Shown here in pieces: positions 5,008 to 7,033 of a DNA stretch of 7,033 nt; the first letter of the stretch is position 1; each line of letters opens with the position of its first letter. Under the pieces are notes generated by a model. The model made no database searches, was not told the origin of the DNA, and saw only the letters and a list, made by a program, of their open reading frames with translations. The stretch covers positions 1 through 7,033 of the forward strand of contig CALRIB010000044.1 in the NCBI GenBank assembly GCA_943359705.1, written 5' to 3'. The stretch is from Candidatus Nomurabacteria bacterium (GTDB lineage Bacteria; Patescibacteriota; Minisyncoccia; Phycocordibacterales; UBA2100). The translations under genes were made by a program, and so were the position numbers.

Positions 5008-5289
5008 TTATTTCTTCGGGAGAGCCGCCCACTTGGCGAGGGTCTGACGGGTTACGCCGGAGTGTTTCTCGGCGCGAATTTGATTGCCCGTTTTTCTGAT
5101 GGCCTTTCGAGCGTATTCCGCTTGGATTTGCTCGAATTTTCTCAATTTACCGGTCTCGTCGACCAAGGAAATCAAAGTCTCCGGGTCTTTTTCGACCGGA
5201 AGGTTCTGGATGTCGATCTTGATGAACAGGGGCACCGACGCGTCGCCAGGTTCAAGACTGACGGGCACAACAACGTTGATTGGCTTCAT
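5008..5289 (-). CDS. small Fis-type helix-turn-helix protein, unrecognised family
   Basis: This minus-strand gene of 93 codons lies convergent to rplE and divergent from rpsN. Residues 57-87 resemble the Fis/NtrC C-terminal DNA-binding fold: AEYARKAIRKTGNQIRAEK followed by HSGVTRQTLAKW. The TGNQ-x2-A turn and the G-V-T-R-x-TL recognition-helix pattern parallel RGNQTRAALMMGINRGTL of E. coli Fis. The N-terminal 50 residues (VVVPVSLEPGD, VPLFIKIDIQNLPVEKD) look like beta strands and I do not recognise them; there is no signal peptide or membrane segment. An in-frame TAG lies five codons upstream of ATG 5289, so the start is firm. AAAAGGA stands 8 bases before it, the only good Shine-Dalgarno in the window. 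A terminator follows 22 bases after the stop. That it encodes a protein is likely; a role in regulating nearby ribosomal genes is conjecture. Confidence 0.75.
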   Translation of the reverse strand: MKPINVVVPVSLEPGDASVPLFIKIDIQNLPVEKDPETLISLVDETGKLRKFEQIQAEYARKAIRKTGNQIRAEKHSGVTRQTLAKWAALPKK

Positions 5290-5297
5290 GTGGCGAA

Positions 5298-5304
5298 TCC
5301 TTTT
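5298..5304 (-). promoter_or_regulatory. Shine-Dalgarno of the reverse-strand gene
   Basis: On the minus strand AAAAGGA ends 8 bases before the ATG at 5289, an ideal position for pairing with 16S rRNA. It is notable because none of the + strand ribosomal genes whose upstream region is visible has a comparable site. Confidence 0.7.
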
Positions 5305-5320
5305 CTAGTGGCTGTTCGGC

Positions 5321-5349
5321 ATCAAACACGTGCTCGAAGTACTTGTCAA
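5321..5349 (-). promoter_or_regulatory. candidate promoter of the reverse-strand gene
   Basis: Read on the minus strand, a perfect TTGACA (5344-5349) is followed after 17 bases by TTTGAT (5321-5326), a 4/6 match to the -10 consensus that lacks the important second-position A. Transcription would begin near 5314, leaving a leader of roughly 25 bases that includes the Shine-Dalgarno. The -35 is strong and the -10 weak, so expression may be low or activator-dependent. Confidence 0.5.
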
Positions 5350-5354
5350 ATCGA

Positions 5355-5383
5355 TTGACTTCAGTAGGTGTATCGACTATATT
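5355..5383 (+). promoter_or_regulatory. strong promoter for rpsN-rpsH-rplF-rplR
   Basis: TTGACT (5355-5360) and TATATT (5378-5383) are 5/6 matches each to the sigma-70 boxes with the optimal 17-base spacer. The start of transcription should lie near 5390, which leaves a leader of about 130 bases before rpsN. This promoter and the preceding terminator would make rpsN onward a separate transcription unit. Its -35 box is five bases from the divergent TTGACA of the reverse gene. Confidence 0.75.
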
Positions 5384-5389
5384 GTCCGA

Positions 5390-5522
5390 GCCTCGTAGGG
5401 GGCTTTGTTTTTACCCGAAGTTAATTGAGGGATTACAAAGCCACGGAATCGAGCAGTCTGTAATCCGCGCCGTAAGGCCGTGATGCAAGCGCTCGAATAT
5501 TCTCCTCTTGGCGCACACTTTC
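5390..5522 (+). promoter_or_regulatory. structured leader of the rpsN transcript
   Basis: The predicted untranslated leader holds competing pairings. Helix A joins GGCTTTG (5401-5407) to CAAAGCC (5436-5442), and can be extended by CGT (5394-5396) with ACG (5443-5445) past a four-base bulge. Helix B joins GGATTACA (5430-5437) to TGTAATCC (5459-5466). They share 5436-5437 and so cannot both form fully. A third hairpin at 5469-5478 is GCC-GTAA-GGC with a GNRA tetraloop. The leader ends in a pyrimidine-rich stretch without a Shine-Dalgarno. Such a layout could be an autoregulatory site, for example for S8, which controls the spc operon in E. coli, but I see no clear match to a known S8 site. Confidence 0.45.
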
Positions 5523-5708
5523 ATGGCTAAGAAATCAATGATCATCAAAGCGGACCGAAAGCCGAAGTTTTCTTCGCGCACGGTTCGTCGTTGCTTCAAG
5601 TGCGGACGCCCCCGCGGTTTTATGCGTGACTTCAACCTGTGCCGTATCTGCTTCCGCGAGGAAGCGCTTCAGGGCAATATCCCCGGTGTTAAGAAATCGT
5701 CATGGTAG
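5523..5708 (+). CDS. rpsN: 30S ribosomal protein S14, zinc-binding type Z
   Basis: S14 is a late-assembling head protein of the small subunit that contacts S3, S10 and S19. The 61-residue product is the short zinc-ribbon form: Cys24-x2-Cys27 and Cys40-x2-Cys43 in RCFKCGRPRGFMRDFNLCRICFRE, and the typical ending IPGVKKSSW. Start ATG 5523 gives MAKKSMI, which matches the family; an in-frame TTG at 5508 adds five residues and is less likely. It is the first gene after the break in the operon and is read from the promoter at 5355-5383. Its last codons (TCA TGG TAG) contain the rpsH start, a 7-base overlap. It uses TAG as its stop, the only TAG among the ribosomal genes here. Confidence 0.97.
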   Translation: MAKKSMIIKADRKPKFSSRTVRRCFKCGRPRGFMRDFNLCRICFREEALQGNIPGVKKSSW

Positions 5709-6097
5709 GCGATCCCGTCGGTGACCTCATAGTGCGTCTTACGAATGCCGGAGCCATCCGCAAGGAGACGGTCTCCGTGCCGTTCTCCGCATTCAAGCTC
5801 GCCATCGTCGAAAAGTTGAAAGAGGCGGGATTCGTCGGCTCGGTAGAGAAGAAGGGCAAGAAAGTACGCAAGACCATCGACGTCGTGCTCAAGTACGACG
5901 CGAGCGGCAAGTCTGTTATCTCCGGCGCGAAGCGTATTTCAAAGCCCGGTCGTCGCATGTACCGAAGCGTTCATGAGATTCACGGTGTTCGCTACGGCCA
6001 GGGCGCACTCATTCTCTCAACCCCGATGGGCGTTTTGACCGACAAAGAAGCAAAAAAGGCAAAAGTGGGCGGCGAGGCTCTCTTTGAAATTTGGTGA
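5702..6097 (+). CDS. rpsH: 30S ribosomal protein S8
   Basis: S8 is a primary binder of the central domain of 16S rRNA and, in E. coli, the translational repressor of the spc operon. The 131-residue length is standard. The N-terminus MVGDPVGDLIVRLTNAG matches the family's DPIADxLxRIRNA block. The second half shows GAKRISKPGRRMY, the C-terminal RNA-binding core ILSTPMGVLTDKEAKKAKVGGEALFEIW, with the STxxGVxTDxEA and GGE elements intact. The ATG is inside the end of rpsN (7-base overlap), which implies translational coupling. The stop TGA is followed by T-ATG of rplF, a one-base gap. TGA here also shows that TGA is not reassigned in this organism. Confidence 0.98.
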   Translation: MVGDPVGDLIVRLTNAGAIRKETVSVPFSAFKLAIVEKLKEAGFVGSVEKKGKKVRKTIDVVLKYDASGKSVISGAKRISKPGRRMYRSVHEIHGVRYGQGALILSTPMGVLTDKEAKKAKVGGEALFEIW

Positions 6098-6098
6098 T

Positions 6099-6644
6099 AT
6101 GTCGAGAATCGGCAAAAACGCAATAAAGATTCCCGCAGGCACAGATGTGTCTGTTGCCGGCGCGGAGCTTACCGTGAAGGGTAAGGGCGGCACGCTCAAG
6201 AAGCCCGTCCATCCTGCGGTCGCTATCACCGTGGCGAACGGTGAAGTGCAGGTCGCTCCGGCGCAAAAGTCGCGTCTTGCCAATGCGCTCTGGGGCACCT
6301 ACGCCGCACACGTCCGCAACATGATTCAGGGCGTCAACACACCGTTCGTGAAAAAGTTGCAGATCGAAGGCATCGGCTATCGCGCCGAGCTCGCCGGAAA
6401 GCAGCTCAAGCTTATGCTCGGTTTCTCGCACCCCGTGCTGGTTCCCGTTCCGGAGGGCGTCACCGTGGCAGTCGATAAAGCACTCATTACAGTGACCGGC
6501 GCCGATAAGGAGACGGTCGGACAATTTGCAGCCTCGGTGCGTTCGCTCAAAAAGCCGGAGCCGTACAAGGGCAAGGGCATCCGCTACGAGGGTGAAGTCG
6601 TGCGTCAGAAGGCGGGCAAGAAAGCCGCGACCGCCGCCGCCTAA
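6099..6644 (+). CDS. rplF: 50S ribosomal protein L6
   Basis: L6 has two similar domains and binds 23S rRNA near the sarcin-ricin loop and the GTPase-associated centre. The 181-residue protein begins MSRIGKNAIKIPAG, as expected for the family. Domain one carries VKGKGGTLKKPVHP, and a linking segment GTYAAHVRNMIQGV follows. Domain two contains LQIEGIGYRAELAGKQLKL and GFSHPVLVPVPEGV, and the C-terminal signature KKPEPYKGKGIRYEGEVVRQKAGK is strong. A short Lys/Ala tail (KAATAAA) extends the end. I chose ATG 6099 over an in-frame TTG 6084 that lies inside rpsH. The junction with rpsH is TGATATG, one base apart. No Shine-Dalgarno is visible. Confidence 0.98.
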   Translation: MSRIGKNAIKIPAGTDVSVAGAELTVKGKGGTLKKPVHPAVAITVANGEVQVAPAQKSRLANALWGTYAAHVRNMIQGVNTPFVKKLQIEGIGYRAELAGKQLKLMLGFSHPVLVPVPEGVTVAVDKALITVTGADKETVGQFAASVRSLKKPEPYKGKGIRYEGEVVRQKAGKKAATAAA

Positions 6645-6657
6645 TTTTGATACATCT

Positions 6658-6999
6658 ATGAAAACAAAAACACAGCAACGAGAAGGACGACATCGCCGGG
6701 TACGCGCGAAAGTGGCGGGTACGGAAGCGCGTCCGCGTCTCTCCATCTACAAATCCAACACGCGCATCGTGGCGCAAATAATCAACGATGACGCAGGTAC
6801 GACGCTCGCCGCAGTCTCCTCCAACGAAGAGAAAGGCAAGACGCCGCAGGAACGCGCAGCGCAGGCAGCAGCCACACTCGCGAAGCGCGCGGGGGAGAAG
6901 GGCGTGAAAGCGGTCGTGTTTGACCGTGGCGGCTTCCAATACGTCGGCACCGTGAAAGCGTTTGCGGATGCCGCTCGTGCTGCCGGACTCGAATTTTAA
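6658..6999 (+). CDS. rplR: 50S ribosomal protein L18
   Basis: L18 binds 5S rRNA and, with L5, attaches it to the large subunit. The 113-residue product has the normal length. A basic start (MKTKTQQREGRHRRVRAKV) is followed by the family block ARPRLSIYKSNTRIVAQIINDDAGTTLAAVSS (24-55). The C-terminal half has AAQAAATLAKRAGEKGVKAVVFDRGGFQYVGTVKAFADAARAAGLEF, ending in the typical ARExGLxF-like motif. ATG 6658 gives the family N-terminus; the in-frame TTG at 6526 would overlap rplF for most of its added length. The gap from rplF is 13 bases with no Shine-Dalgarno. Confidence 0.97.
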   Translation: MKTKTQQREGRHRRVRAKVAGTEARPRLSIYKSNTRIVAQIINDDAGTTLAAVSSNEEKGKTPQERAAQAAATLAKRAGEKGVKAVVFDRGGFQYVGTVKAFADAARAAGLEF

Positions 7000-7014
7000 T
7001 AATTTCCTATTGAT

Positions 7015-7033
7015 ATGGCTGAAAACACAGACA
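7015..7033 (+). CDS. rpsE: start of next gene, probably S5 (truncated by window)
   Basis: Only the first six codons, MAENTD, are in the window, so the product cannot be identified from sequence. Position directly after rplR is where rpsE (30S protein S5) stands in the spc operon of nearly all bacteria, and an acidic N-terminal tail before the S5 core is common. The ATG is preceded by TTGAT, resembling other starts here (TGATATG), and lies 15 bases after the rplR stop. The identity rests on gene order alone. Confidence 0.6.

Noticed and set aside
5062..5483. Plus-strand open frames across the gap between rplE and rpsN
   Set aside because: They overlap the reverse gene and the promoter and leader, lack domain patterns and lack a good ribosome site; the minus-strand frame has SD, promoter, terminator and an HTH pattern.
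5495..5502. Palindrome GAATATTC shortly before rpsN
   Set aside because: An isolated 8-base palindrome with no second copy or supporting context; chance is sufficient.
6009..6746. Minus-strand open frame of 245 codons opposite rpsH-rplF-rplR
   Set aside because: Overlaps three certain ribosomal genes, has no domain pattern and is rich in Arg/Cys/His as expected of an antisense shadow.

Overview
The window is a dense bacterial ribosomal-protein cluster, equivalent to the distal S10 operon plus the spc operon. The order on the + strand is rplW (L23), rplB (L2), rpsS (S19), rplV (L22), rpsC (S3), rplP (L16), rpmC (L29), rpsQ (S17), rplN (L14), rplX (L24), rplE (L5), then a break, then rpsN (S14), rpsH (S8), rplF (L6), rplR (L18) and the first codons of the next gene, by position rpsE (S5). 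All products were recognised from their protein sequences and the order is the canonical one. Stops are TAA, with one TAG (rpsN) and one TGA (rpsH), so the standard code applies.

The likely host is a Candidate Phyla Radiation (Patescibacteria, Parcubacteria-like) bacterium. This is an inference from several weak signs: no + strand gene has a recognisable Shine-Dalgarno sequence; many junctions are a one-base-spaced stop/start (TAATATG); S14 is the short zinc-ribbon form; S19, L22 and L6 carry low-complexity tails; L16 departs from the family at a near-universal arginine; and an AT-rich palindromic repeat that can translate as WKLKIEN-type peptide lies inside the operon. No 16S gene or other phylogenetic marker beyond these proteins is present, so the assignment is not proven.

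Layout: positions 7-4956 are one tightly packed + strand block of eleven genes. It is interrupted only by a 28-nt heptamer tandem repeat before rpsC and an 83-nt, about 17% GC palindromic element before rplP. Positions 4957-5522 are the unusual part. A hairpin terminator follows rplE at once and is shared with a convergent 93-codon minus-strand gene whose C-terminus looks like a Fis-type helix-turn-helix. Beyond that gene lies a divergent promoter region with a near-consensus + strand promoter (TTGACT-N17-TATATT), then a leader of about 130 nt containing mutually exclusive helices before rpsN. Positions 5523-7033 are the second ribosomal block, rpsN to rpsE.

Most genes supply parts of the two ribosomal subunits and would be co-transcribed and translationally coupled. 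The arrangement at 4957-5522 suggests that the classical single spc transcript is split here into two units, the second with its own promoter and structured leader, next to a small DNA-binding protein gene that might regulate it. That regulatory link is a hypothesis from layout only.
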